A stretch of 64,000 bases of DNA, taken from contig CBDDJT010000002.1 of NCBI GenBank assembly GCA_965229765.1, forward strand, positions 806,001 to 870,000. Reading direction: 5' to 3'. Position numbers and translations under genes: made by a program. This DNA is from ASV31 sp965229765. Its GTDB lineage: Bacteria; Pseudomonadota; Alphaproteobacteria; Rhodobacterales; Rhodobacteraceae. Under the pieces are notes generated by a model, which worked only from the letters and a program-made list of their open reading frames with translations, had not been told where the DNA came from and ran no database searches. Below are positions 29,308 through 37,111 of the stretch, in pieces; the stretch's first letter is position 1, and each line of letters starts with the position of its first letter.

Positions 29308-31677
29308 ATGAGCCTGAACGTCGAGCTGATCCTGAAACTGATCGACCGCGCCAGCGGCCCGCTGCGCGGCGTCCAGGACCGGCTCGGCCAGCTCGGCGCG
29401 ACGCTGGACCGGACCGGCCGCGCCCAGGTCGCCTGGGCCGACGCCGCCATCGAGCGCAACAACGCCCGGATGGCCGGCCTGCAGTCCGAGGCGATGGGCG
29501 TGGCCGCCCTGGGCGCGTCGCTGGTCGCTCTGACCGAACCCGCGATCCAGGCCGAGGCGCAGATGGCCGAGGTCGCCAAGGTGGTGGACTTCGAGGGTGC
29601 GGACGGCTTTGCCCTGCTGGGCAAGGAGATCCGCGCGCTGGTCACCTCGGGCGGACTGGCGTCGACCGCCAAAGAGGTGACCGAGATCGTTGCGGCGGGC
29701 GCCCGTTTGGGCATCCTCGGCGAGAACCTGCCCGACGACGAAATGCGCCGCCAGCTGCTGGAGTTCGCCGAGGCGGCCACGAAGATGAGCGTCGCCTTCG
29801 GCATCGGCGCCGAAGACGCCGGCACGACGCTGGCCGTCTGGCGGCAGAACCTCGGCCTGAACATGGAACAGGCGCTGGCCCTGGCCGACACGGTCAACCT
29901 GCTGGGCAACTCGATGGCGACCAGCGAAGCGAACATCTCGGCCGTCATCACCAAGATGGGGTCCGGCGTGAAGCTGGCCGGCCTGACCGCCGGAGAAATC
30001 GCGGCCCTGTCCGCGACGATGCTGGCCGGCGACAACAACGTCGAGCGCGCCGGCACGGCGATGAAGAACTTCACGAACGCGCTGACCATCGGAGAGGCGG
30101 CGACCGACCGGCAGCGCAAGGCCTACGCACGGCTGGGCATCGACGCGGTCGAGCTGGCCAAGCTGATGCAGACCGACGCCTCGGGCGCGATCATGTCGGT
30201 GCTGCGCGCGCTTCAGGGCGTCGAGGACTGGGAACGCAGCTCGGTGCTGACGCAGCTGTTCGGCGAAGAGGCGAAGTCGGTCGTCGCAACGCTGTTGCAG
30301 AACACCGAGCTGCTGGAGCAGACCTTCGGTCGCGCCGCCGACAGCGCGCAGTTCCTCGGCCTGATGGAAGAAGAGTACCAGCGCCAGGCGGCGACGACGC
30401 GGGCACAGCGAACGCGGATGTTCGAGCACTTCAACGCGCTGGCGGTGGTGATCGGCAACCAGGTGCTTCCGACGATGAACTCGCTGATGGAAACCATCAT
30501 GCCGGTCGTTTCGCGCGTGATGGAGTGGGTCGAGGCGAACCCGGTGCTGGTGGAACAGCTGCTGAAGGTCGCGGCGGGCGTGCTGGCGTTCAAGGCCGGG
30601 TCTCTGGCCCTGCGCTTCGTGCTGTTCGGGACGGTCGGCCAGGTGCTCGGCCTGGTCCGGGGCGTGGGCCGCGCGATGGTGGTGATCCCCGGCCTGGCCC
30701 GCGCGATGGCGGCGCTGCGCCCGCTGCGCTGGGCCACCCTGATCCCGAAACTCGTCTGGAGCACCTTTGTCGGGCTGATCCCCTGGCTGGCTCTTGCGGG
30801 GCGTCTGGCATGGACGGTCCTGATAAAGCCACTCATCTGGACGGCTCTTCTGATCCCGAAGATCGGCTGGGCCGCCCTGGGCGGACCGCTGGTCTGGTCT
30901 GCGCTGATCAGCAGCCTGAAGTGGCTCAGCTTCATTCCGGCGATCGGCTGGGTCGCCATCGCGGCCTCGGTCGGCCTGTTCGCCTGGAAATACTTCGGCC
31001 TGAAGGACCTGCCCTGGAAGGACTATATCGAGGACATCGACTGGTCGTACTGGGCTTTCGGAAAGTGGTGGCACGCGCTGCACAAGCTCGACTGGAACGA
31101 CCTGATCGATCCGGTCAATCTGGCCAGCTTCATCAACCTGAACCTGCGCCGCATCGGCAGCCCCGAAGGCGCCGCGGCTGCGGCCGAAGCGGACCGCGCG
31201 AGGGACGGTGCGCCGGCGCGCCCCGAGGGCTACGACCCGGGGCTGGCCAACGACGGCAGCATGTCTCTGCCTCCGGCCTACGATCCGCCCGCGCGCGATG
31301 CCGGGGGGCCGCTGCGCCGCGCGATGGCCTACCTGGTGGGCGAGCGGGGGCCGGAGCTGTTCGTGCCGGGCACCGACGGGGCGATCCTGCCGGGGCGGAT
31401 GACGCGGATGCTGGCCGGGGCCTCGGCGGCGGCGGCGGGCCTGGCGGCCGAGGCGCAGCGGATGGCGCAGGGGCTCGACATGCGGCCCGCGGCGGCGGGC
31501 GCGCTGCGCGGCGCGGCGGGGGGCGCCCTGGGCGGCGGGTTCCAGGTCGGCCAGATCGTGATCCAGGCGGCGCCGGGGCAGGACCCCGAGGCCATCGCCC
31601 GCGCCGTCATGGCCCGCCTGAAGCGCGAGGCGCAGGCCGCCGGGCGCGGCGCTCTGCATGACGGGGGGATCGCCTGA
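29308..31677 (+). CDS. Tape measure protein
   Basis: 789 aa. Sets tail length and is ejected ahead of the DNA. N-terminal 340 residues are the TP901-type tape measure core (LNVELILKLIDRASGPLRGVQDRLGQLGATLDRTG, EIVAAGARLGILGENLP, MATSEANISAVITKMGSGVKLAGLTAGEIAALSATMLAGDNNVERAGTAMKNF). Residues about 430-570 form a hydrophobic Trp-rich stretch with several possible membrane segments. The C-terminus contains AYLVGERGPELFVPGTDGAILPGRM, a common tape-measure ending. ATG one base after the E' stop. Confidence 0.94.
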   Translation: MSLNVELILKLIDRASGPLRGVQDRLGQLGATLDRTGRAQVAWADAAIERNNARMAGLQSEAMGVAALGASLVALTEPAIQAEAQMAEVAKVVDFEGADGFALLGKEIRALVTSGGLASTAKEVTEIVAAGARLGILGENLPDDEMRRQLLEFAEAATKMSVAFGIGAEDAGTTLAVWRQNLGLNMEQALALADTVNLLGNSMATSEANISAVITKMGSGVKLAGLTAGEIAALSATMLAGDNNVERAGTAMKNFTNALTIGEAATDRQRKAYARLGIDAVELAKLMQTDASGAIMSVLRALQGVEDWERSSVLTQLFGEEAKSVVATLLQNTELLEQTFGRAADSAQFLGLMEEEYQRQAATTRAQRTRMFEHFNALAVVIGNQVLPTMNSLMETIMPVVSRVMEWVEANPVLVEQLLKVAAGVLAFKAGSLALRFVLFGTVGQVLGLVRGVGRAMVVIPGLARAMAALRPLRWATLIPKLVWSTFVGLIPWLALAGRLAWTVLIKPLIWTALLIPKIGWAALGGPLVWSALISSLKWLSFIPAIGWVAIAASVGLFAWKYFGLKDLPWKDYIEDIDWSYWAFGKWWHALHKLDWNDLIDPVNLASFINLNLRRIGSPEGAAAAAEADRARDGAPARPEGYDPGLANDGSMSLPPAYDPPARDAGGPLRRAMAYLVGERGPELFVPGTDGAILPGRMTRMLAGASAAAAGLAAEAQRMAQGLDMRPAAAGALRGAAGGALGGGFQVGQIVIQAAPGQDPEAIARAVMARLKREAQAAGRGALHDGGIA

Positions 31678-32084
31678 TGGACCTGGGACTGAGCCTGGTG
31701 ATGATGGCGCTGGGCGCCTACCGCTTCGCCGTCACCTCGGAAAGCTACCAGTCGAGCGCGCGCACCAGCGCCTGGCGCTGGGCCAAGAAGGACCGGCTGG
31801 GCCGCGCGCCCGCGCTGGAATACCTCGGCCCCGACACCGACGAGCTGATGTTCGAGGGCGTGATCTACCCGCATTTCCGCGGCGGGCTGGGCCAGGTGGA
31901 CCTGATGCGCGCCGAGGCGGGCCTGGGCGTGCCGTCGATGATGGTGGACGGCACCGGGCTGGTCTGGAACCGCTGGTGCATCGCCGGGGTCGAGGAGCGG
32001 CGCAGCTTCTTCATGACCGACGGCGCGCCGCGCAAGATCGAGTTCACGCTGACCCTGCAAAGCTACGGAGAGGACCTGCTGTGA
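31677..32084 (+). CDS. Tail completion protein gpU
   Basis: 135 aa. LVMMALGAYRFAVTSESYQSSARTSAWRWAKKDRLGRAPALEYLGPDTDELMFEGVIYPHFRGGLGQVDLMRAEAGLG is diagnostic for P2 gpU, which caps or completes the tail. ATG overlaps the tape measure stop by one base; stop overlaps X. Confidence 0.93.
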   Translation: MDLGLSLVMMALGAYRFAVTSESYQSSARTSAWRWAKKDRLGRAPALEYLGPDTDELMFEGVIYPHFRGGLGQVDLMRAEAGLGVPSMMVDGTGLVWNRWCIAGVEERRSFFMTDGAPRKIEFTLTLQSYGEDLL

Positions 32085-32290
32085 TCTACCGCACCGTCCA
32101 GGGCGACATGGTCGATGCCATCTGCAAGGCCCGCTACGGGTCCGAGGACCCGGTCGAGCAGGTCTACGAGGCGAACCCGCACCTGGCGGCGCTGGGCGCG
32201 ATCCTGCCCGAGGGCACGCTGGTCACGCTGCCCGCGCTGACCCCGAAACAGGAGCGGCGCGTGATCCGCCTCTGGGGCGCCGGCGCGTGA
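32081..32290 (+). CDS. Tail protein X (LysM-like)
   Basis: 69 aa. YRTVQGDMVDAICKARYGSEDPVEQVYEANPHLAALGAILPEGTLVTLP is the P2 gpX family, a single LysM-like domain. GTG start in a GTGA overlap with U. Baseplate/tail-tip component. Confidence 0.93.
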   Translation: MIYRTVQGDMVDAICKARYGSEDPVEQVYEANPHLAALGAILPEGTLVTLPALTPKQERRVIRLWGAGA

Positions 32291-33366
32291 CGCCCGCCGT
32301 CCGGATCGAGGCCGACGGCGCCGACATCACCGCGCTGATCGAGGACCGGCTGCTGTCGCTGTCGATCTCGGACGCGGCGGGCACCGACAGCGACACCGCC
32401 GAGATCGAGCTGGACGACCGCGGCTACCGCATCGCCCTGCCCGAGCCGGGGGCAGAGCTGGTGATCTGGATGGGCTACCGCGAGACCGGGCTGGTCGAGA
32501 TGGGCACCTTCGTCGTGGACGAGTGCAGCGGCCAGGGCCCTGCCTCGACGCTGACGATCCATGCCAAGGCCGCCGACATGCGCGGCGGGATCAAGGCGCC
32601 GAAGACGCAGGCCTGGGAGGACAAGACCCTGGGCGAGATCGTGGACACGATCGCGGCGCGGCACGGGCTGCGCGCGGCCGTCGCCCCGGCGCTGCGCGCC
32701 GTCCGCTGGGCCTATGTCGCGCAGACCAAGGAAAGCGACCTGCACTTCCTGTCGCGGCTGGCCATCGACCTGGACGCCACGGTCAAGCCCGCGGGCGGCG
32801 CGCTGGTGGTCGTGCCGAAGGGCGAGGGCGTGACGGCCGACGGCGCGCCGATCCCCGAGGTCGAGCTGTCGGCCGCGGCCCTGTCCGACTGGAGCTGGAC
32901 CGCCACGGGCCGCAGCCGCTACGCCTCGGCCGTCGCGGAATGGTCCGAGCCGGGCACCGCCACCGTCCACCGGGTCGAGACCGGATCGGGCGAGCCGGTG
33001 CTGGAGCTGCGCCGCCGCTATGCCACCGAGGACGAGGCCCGGCGCGCGGCCGAGGCGGCGCTGAAGCGCGCGGTGCGCGCCTCGGGCAGCCTGTCGGCCA
33101 CCTGCACCGGCTTTGCCGGAGAGCTGATGGCCGAGGGCGTGGTGATCCTGTCGGGCATCAAGCCGGAGCTGACCGGGCGCTGGACCATGCCGCGCGTCTC
33201 GCACCGCTTTGACGCCGGGGGGCTGACGACCAGCTTCGAGGCCGAGCGCGACAACGAGGACGAGAACGCCCCCGGCGGCACCGCCGAAACCGCGCCACCC
33301 GCCGCGCCCGAACGCCCCGACACCGCCGGCCTGCCCGCCGATCCCGACGTGGTGGGGCCGCAATGA
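32287..33366 (+). CDS. Tail protein D (baseplate hub, 'late control D')
   Basis: 359 aa. RIEADGADITALIEDRLLSLSISDAAGTDSDTAEIELDDRG, WMGYRETGLVEMGTFVVDE and LHFLSRLAIDLDATVKPAGGALVVVPKGEG are the gpD (gp27-like hub) signature. The last 45 residues are Pro/Ala-rich and disordered. GTG start overlapping X. Last structural gene of the tail module. Confidence 0.93.
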   Translation: MTPAVRIEADGADITALIEDRLLSLSISDAAGTDSDTAEIELDDRGYRIALPEPGAELVIWMGYRETGLVEMGTFVVDECSGQGPASTLTIHAKAADMRGGIKAPKTQAWEDKTLGEIVDTIAARHGLRAAVAPALRAVRWAYVAQTKESDLHFLSRLAIDLDATVKPAGGALVVVPKGEGVTADGAPIPEVELSAAALSDWSWTATGRSRYASAVAEWSEPGTATVHRVETGSGEPVLELRRRYATEDEARRAAEAALKRAVRASGSLSATCTGFAGELMAEGVVILSGIKPELTGRWTMPRVSHRFDAGGLTTSFEAERDNEDENAPGGTAETAPPAAPERPDTAGLPADPDVVGPQ

Positions 33367-33524
33367 TCTGCCCCCCCCCGCCAGGCGGATGACAGGAGGC
33401 CGACGGGCGCGCTGACGCTCGCCGACACGGGGCCAAGCCTGCCAGCCACCCCCGCCGACCCCACAAGACAAAGGGCCGCTCCTGCCCCGCCCAGGGGCGG
33501 TGGCGGCATCATGGGGAAAGAGCG

Positions 33525-33731
33525 TTGACAGACCGTGAAGTTCGTTGCTCGGGGTGCCGACGGCTGCTATTCAAGGCCGAGGACGGAGCGATCTCCGGAA
33601 CCCTGTCCATCAAGTGCCCGCGGTGCCGGGCGCTGAACATCCTGAGGCCATCGACGAGCCCTTTACCAGAGCGGCCGGACCGCGACGGAAAGGACCCATC
33701 GTGTGGCTGTTCGTACCCCCCAAGGACATGA
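33525..33731 (+). CDS. Com-like zinc-finger translational regulator
   Basis: 68 aa, TTG start at 33525. Two CXXC knuckles, C8-C11 (CSGC) and C31-C34 (CPRC), in VRCSGCRRLLFKAEDGAISGTLSIKCPRCRALN, match Mu Com. In Mu, Com binds the com-mom mRNA and opens the translation start of the mom modification gene. Here the downstream gene starts at a GTG inside com (29-base overlap), so translational control of the methyltransferase by Com is likely. Preceded by a 158-base gap with a GCCCC/GGGGC hairpin at about 33484-33498. Confidence 0.85.
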   Translation: MTDREVRCSGCRRLLFKAEDGAISGTLSIKCPRCRALNILRPSTSPLPERPDRDGKDPSCGCSYPPRT

Positions 33732-34605
33732 AGACTTTCGCGGCCTCAGCCTTTGCGCCGGCGTCGGAGGACTGGACCTCGGCCTTCATCTCGCAGAGCC
33801 CGGATATCGAACCGTGGGTTATGTCGAGCGAAACAGTTTCGCCGCGGCCGCTCTCGTGGCACGGATGGCGGACGCGTCCCTGGCTCCGGCTGTTGTATGG
33901 GACGATCTGCGATCCTTTGAAGGCGGGCCTTGGCGCGGCAGAGTTCATCTCGTCTCTGCCGGTTATCCCTGCCAGCCCTTCAGCCTCGCCGGTGTGCGTC
34001 GCGGCGAGGACGACCCCCGGCACCTCTGGCCAGAAGTCGCCCGGATCGTCGGCGAGGTCAGCCCCGAATGGGTCTTCTGCGAGAACGTCGTCGGGCATCT
34101 GTCCCTCGGTCTCGACCGCGTCTGCGCCGACCTTCAGGCGCTGGGCTTCCGCGTTGCAGTCCGCGTCGTATCAGCGGCGGAAGTCGGCGCGTCGCACATC
34201 CGGGAAAGGGTCTTCATTCTGGCCCACGCCGACGTTCAGAAGCTCTGGGAACCGCGCTTGCATCCTGGGCTCGCCGAACGGAATTCGGTTTGTCAAAGAC
34301 GAGAACCAGGTCGGCTCGCAGATGGGGCTGAAGAACGCGGCATCGGCTTGGACCATGATGTGGCAGCTGCTGCTGGCCGCGGGCTGGACGCCGCAGAGCT
34401 TCCGATCTTCCCACCGCTTCCGGGTGATCTTGTTGAATGGGGAGAAACACTCGACCGACGCCCTGACCTTGAACCCTGCCTTCACCGACTGGATGATGGG
34501 CTGGCCGATCGGATGGACCGATCCGCAGCGGCCGGTAACGGGGTGGTCGCACTGGCTGCGGCGCGCGCGTGGCTCGATTTGAAGCGAGAGTTCAGCGACT
34601 GTTGA
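33703..34605 (+). CDS. DNA (cytosine-5) methyltransferase
   Basis: 300 aa, GTG start within com. Motif I FRGLSLCAGVGGLDLGL (12-28), motif IV GYPCQPFS with catalytic C90, motif VI ENV (127-129), motif VIII IRERVFILA (166-174), a short target recognition region, and motif X AAGNGVVALAAARAW near the C-terminus. Transfers a methyl group from SAM to C5 of cytosine. No restriction partner is seen, so it is an orphan phage enzyme, probably protecting phage DNA from host restriction in the place where Mu encodes Mom. The last gene before the putative prophage right end. Confidence 0.92.
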   Translation: MAVRTPQGHEDFRGLSLCAGVGGLDLGLHLAEPGYRTVGYVERNSFAAAALVARMADASLAPAVVWDDLRSFEGGPWRGRVHLVSAGYPCQPFSLAGVRRGEDDPRHLWPEVARIVGEVSPEWVFCENVVGHLSLGLDRVCADLQALGFRVAVRVVSAAEVGASHIRERVFILAHADVQKLWEPRLHPGLAERNSVCQRREPGRLADGAEERGIGLDHDVAAAAGRGLDAAELPIFPPLPGDLVEWGETLDRRPDLEPCLHRLDDGLADRMDRSAAAGNGVVALAAARAWLDLKREFSDC

Positions 34606-34761
34606 AGCCCCGGTTCAATGGCCCCTAAGCCGCCCGGTGACGAAAATCGCCTCGCTGCAAGTTTGCGTGTCAAACACTGCAGAATTCAGTGGCGAGCTAC
34701 ACAGGCCCCGCGTCCGCCCGAACGTCCTGATCCCGAACGTTCCGCGCCGCCGCAGGACGGA
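34606..34761. other. Non-coding junction, probable prophage right end
   Basis: No gene. The prophage must end here, because upstream is the phage methyltransferase and downstream a host DUF2852 gene with its own promoter. Transposable phage ends terminate in CA; one candidate is GCGTGTCAAACA ending at 34676, whose reverse complement would start TGTTTGACACGC. The repeated A/T-rich words around GACGAAAATCGCC (34640) could be transposase-binding sites. The left end is outside the window, so the terminal repeat cannot be matched. Confidence 0.3.
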
Positions 34762-34839
34762 ATGTAAAAAAGTTTTACATTGCCTCTTGACCGAACGGGG
34801 AAGGATCACGATCTTCCTCAATGTGAAGACCATTCACAT
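34762..34839 (+). promoter_or_regulatory. Two 19-bp operator-like palindromes in the DUF2852 promoter
   Basis: ATGTAAAAAAGTTTTACAT at 34762-34780 and ATGTGAAGACCATTCACAT at 34821-34839 share the pattern ATGTRAA-N5-TTYACAT, with centres 59 bases apart. A TTGACC at 34787-34792 between them could be a -35 box, with the -10 in the GATCTT region. A dimeric regulator probably binds both sites. Which one is unknown. Confidence 0.6.
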
Positions 34840-34870
34840 CGAACACGTCACGCAAACCCGGAGCACCGAA

Positions 34871-35269
34871 ATGAGTTCTGTCGCCACCTGGCCAACCCAA
34901 GCCGAACAGTGGCTCGACGCAAAGGGGAAAGGCGCCTGGATCGCCGCCATGGTCCTAGGCTTTATCTTTTTCTGGCCCGTCGGCCTCGCCCTTCTTGCCT
35001 ACATGATCTGGAGCAAACGCATGTTCAACGGTTCCTGCGCCAAGCGCGCCCATCACTCGATGCCCCGCCATCGGTTCAAGTCGTCGGGCAACAGCGCCTT
35101 CGACGCCTACAAGTCGGAAACCCTTCGCCGGCTGGAAGACGAGCAGGATGCCTTCGAATCCTTCCTGCAACGCCTGCGCGAAGCCAAGGACAAGGCCGAG
35201 TTCGACCAGTTCATGGAAGACCGTGCCCACAAGGCCCGCGCCGAGGATGCAGAACCCGCCGGCGCCTGA
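34871..35269 (+). CDS. DUF2852 membrane protein
   Basis: 132 aa. One strong membrane helix (WIAAMVLGFIFFWPVGLALLAYMIWSKRM) followed by a cytoplasmic, charged coiled-coil part (AFDAYKSETLRRLEDEQDAFESFLQRLREAKDKAEFDQFMEDR). This is the alphaproteobacterial DUF2852 family, length typical. ATG at 34871. Function unknown. Its upstream region with paired palindromes suggests tight regulation. First host gene right of the prophage. Confidence 0.85.
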   Translation: MSSVATWPTQAEQWLDAKGKGAWIAAMVLGFIFFWPVGLALLAYMIWSKRMFNGSCAKRAHHSMPRHRFKSSGNSAFDAYKSETLRRLEDEQDAFESFLQRLREAKDKAEFDQFMEDRAHKARAEDAEPAGA

Positions 35270-35286
35270 CCGAACGCAATGCAATC

Positions 35287-35322
35287 GGCCCCGCCCCTTG
35301 GCGGGGCCGTTCCCCTGCCCCT
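35287..35322 (+). terminator. Terminator-like hairpin after DUF2852 gene
   Basis: GGCCCCGCC (35287-35295) and GGCGGGGCC (35300-35308) form a perfect nine-base stem with a CCTT loop, followed by a pyrimidine-rich GTTCCCCTGCCCCTTT. Likely intrinsic termination or strong pause between DUF2852 and the RDD gene. Confidence 0.55.
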
Positions 35323-35347
35323 TTACCCAGACCGGACCCGCCCCCAG

Positions 35348-35806
35348 ATGATGCCCATGACACTCGATGCCCGTGGCCTTCCCGACCCAGACCTTCATGC
35401 GGAGTTCTATGCGGACGTACCGTCCAAACGGCTTGTCGCATGGATCGCCGACAGCCTTGTGATCGCGGTGCTGACGCTGGTGGCAATTCCCTTTACGGCC
35501 TTCACGGCCCTGTTCTTTCTGCCGTTCTTCTGGCTGGTGATCGGGCTTGTATACCGGGTCGTCACGCTGGCGCGTTCCTCGGCCACGCCGGGGATGCGGC
35601 TGGTGGCCATCGAGATGCGCACCGCGCGCGGCGAACGCTTCGACACGGCAACGGCGGCGATGCACACGCTGCTTTATTCCATTGCAATCGGCATGATCGT
35701 GGTTCAGGCGGTATCCATCGTTCTGATGCTGACGTCGGCCCGGCGGCAGGGCTTGCCCGATCACATACTGGGCACCGTGGCGATCAACCGCGCGGCGGCA
35801 AGCTGA
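35348..35806 (+). CDS. RDD family membrane protein
   Basis: 152 aa from the first of three close ATGs (35348, 35351, 35357). 'SKRLVAWIADSLVIAVL' is an RDD motif variant (the second residue pair is retained as R..D), with two or three membrane helices (VLTLVAIPFTAFTALFFLPFFWLVIGLVYRVV and LYSIAIGMIVVQAVSIVLML). 'SSATPGMRLVAIEMR' is the usual loop. Transport or stress function in this family is mostly unknown. A GGGGCGACGTT/AACGTCCGCCCC hairpin follows at 35830-35855. Confidence 0.85.
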   Translation: MMPMTLDARGLPDPDLHAEFYADVPSKRLVAWIADSLVIAVLTLVAIPFTAFTALFFLPFFWLVIGLVYRVVTLARSSATPGMRLVAIEMRTARGERFDTATAAMHTLLYSIAIGMIVVQAVSIVLMLTSARRQGLPDHILGTVAINRAAAS

Positions 35807-35875
35807 TCCACCTGGGGACTTGGCGCAGCGGGGCGACGTTGCTAACGTCCGCCCCGTAGTCCACGATCAAGCCAG

Positions 35876-36706
35876 ATGCGCCACACTCTTCCTATAGCGC
35901 CCCAGTTCTATGTGACGGCCCCGCAGCCCTGCCCCTATCTCGACGGGCGGATGGAGCGAAAGCTGTTTACCGCATTGCAGGGCGAGCATGCCGAGACGCT
36001 GAACGACACCCTTTCCAAGCAAGGGTTTCGTCGCAGCCAGAACGTGCTTTATCGGCCGTCTTGCGCCGAATGCTCTGCCTGTCTGTCTGCCCGCATTCGC
36101 GTCGCGGATTTCAAGCCATCGCGCAGTCAGCGCAAGGCCCGCCGCCGCAACGGCGATCTGCGACGCGAAGCCACGTCGCCCTGGGCGACAGAGGAGCAGT
36201 ACGCGCTTTTCCGTGCCTACCTCGACAGCCGCCATGCAGAGGGCGGAATGGCCGACATGGACATCTTCGAATTCGCCGCGATGATCGAGGAAACGCCGAT
36301 CCGCAGCCGCGTGATCGAGTACACCGGCGAAGGCCCCGATGGCGCGCCGGACCTTGCCGCGGTCTGTCTGACAGATGTTCTGGATGACGGGCTGAGCATG
36401 GTCTATTCCTTCTACGATCCCGGCCGATCACAAGACAGCCTCGGCACTTATGTCATCCTCGATCACATCGAGATCGCGCGCGAGGCGGGCCTGCCCTATG
36501 TCTACCTGGGCTACTGGGTGCCCGGCAGCCCCAAGATGGGATACAAGGCCCGCTTTTCGTCGGTCGAAGTCTACAAGGACGGGATCTGGCAGGACCTGGG
36601 TGATCCAAAGGGGCATTCCTCCGCCATGCATCCCCTGTCGACCGCGCCCATCGCCGAACAGGTGGCACGGATTCACCTGCCCGATCAGCGCCCGACCCGC
36701 CGCTGA
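35876..36706 (+). CDS. bpt: Aspartate/glutamate leucyltransferase (bacterial protein transferase)
   Basis: 276 aa. Transfers Leu from Leu-tRNA to N-terminal Asp or Glu of proteins in the N-degron pathway, marking them for ClpS/ClpAP. Conserved parts: FYVTAPQPCPYLDGRMERKLFTAL, GFRRSQNVLYRPSCAECSACLSARIRVADF (Cys-rich, residues 50-80), and C-terminal QDSLGTYVILDHIEIAREAGLPYVYLGYWVPGSPKMGYKARF, typical of ATE-like GNAT transferases of the Bpt type. Stop overlaps the start of the VOC gene (TGATG). Confidence 0.93.
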   Translation: MRHTLPIAPQFYVTAPQPCPYLDGRMERKLFTALQGEHAETLNDTLSKQGFRRSQNVLYRPSCAECSACLSARIRVADFKPSRSQRKARRRNGDLRREATSPWATEEQYALFRAYLDSRHAEGGMADMDIFEFAAMIEETPIRSRVIEYTGEGPDGAPDLAAVCLTDVLDDGLSMVYSFYDPGRSQDSLGTYVILDHIEIAREAGLPYVYLGYWVPGSPKMGYKARFSSVEVYKDGIWQDLGDPKGHSSAMHPLSTAPIAEQVARIHLPDQRPTRR

Positions 36707-37086
36707 TGCGGCTTCAGGCAGTGGCGCTGGTCGTTCCCGACTATGATGCCGGGCTTTCGTTTTATGCGGGAGTGATGGGTTTCGATGTCCTGTGCGACGA
36801 GGATCTCGGCGCTGGCAAGCGCTGGGTCATGGTGGCACCGCCCGGCGGCGGCACGGCACTGCTGCTGGCGCGTGCCGCGACCGACCGGCAGCGCGCCGCG
36901 ATTGGGGAGCAGACCGGCGGACGCGTCGGGTTCTTTCTGGAAACCCGCAATTTCGACGCGGACCACGCACGCATGTTGGCGGCCGGAGTCCTGTTCGAGG
37001 AAACGCCTCGCGACGAACCCTATGGGCGGGTCGCCGTCTGGCAGGATCCGTTCGGCAACCGTTGGGATCTGCTCCAGCCCGCCTGA
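36706..37086 (+). CDS. VOC (glyoxalase/bleomycin resistance-like) protein
   Basis: 126 aa. ALVVPDYDAGLSFYAGVMGFDVLCDEDLGAGKRWVMVAPPGGGTALLL is the first beta-alpha-beta-beta-beta unit and VGFFLETRNFDADHARMLAAGVLFEETPRDEPYGRVAVWQDPFGNRWDLLQP the second. Substrate is unknown; 'DPFGNRWDL' is the usual metal-site end of the family. Translationally coupled to bpt. Ends 25 bases from the convergent TRAP gene. Confidence 0.88.
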   Translation: MRLQAVALVVPDYDAGLSFYAGVMGFDVLCDEDLGAGKRWVMVAPPGGGTALLLARAATDRQRAAIGEQTGGRVGFFLETRNFDADHARMLAAGVLFEETPRDEPYGRVAVWQDPFGNRWDLLQPA

Positions 37087-37111
37087 CGGCGGGCTGGACG
37101 CAGGGCAGCCA

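Noticed and set aside
34762..34780. PpsR/CrtJ site (TGT-N12-ACA)
   Set aside because: The spacing between TGT and ACA is 11 in both palindromes and no photosynthesis gene is nearby.
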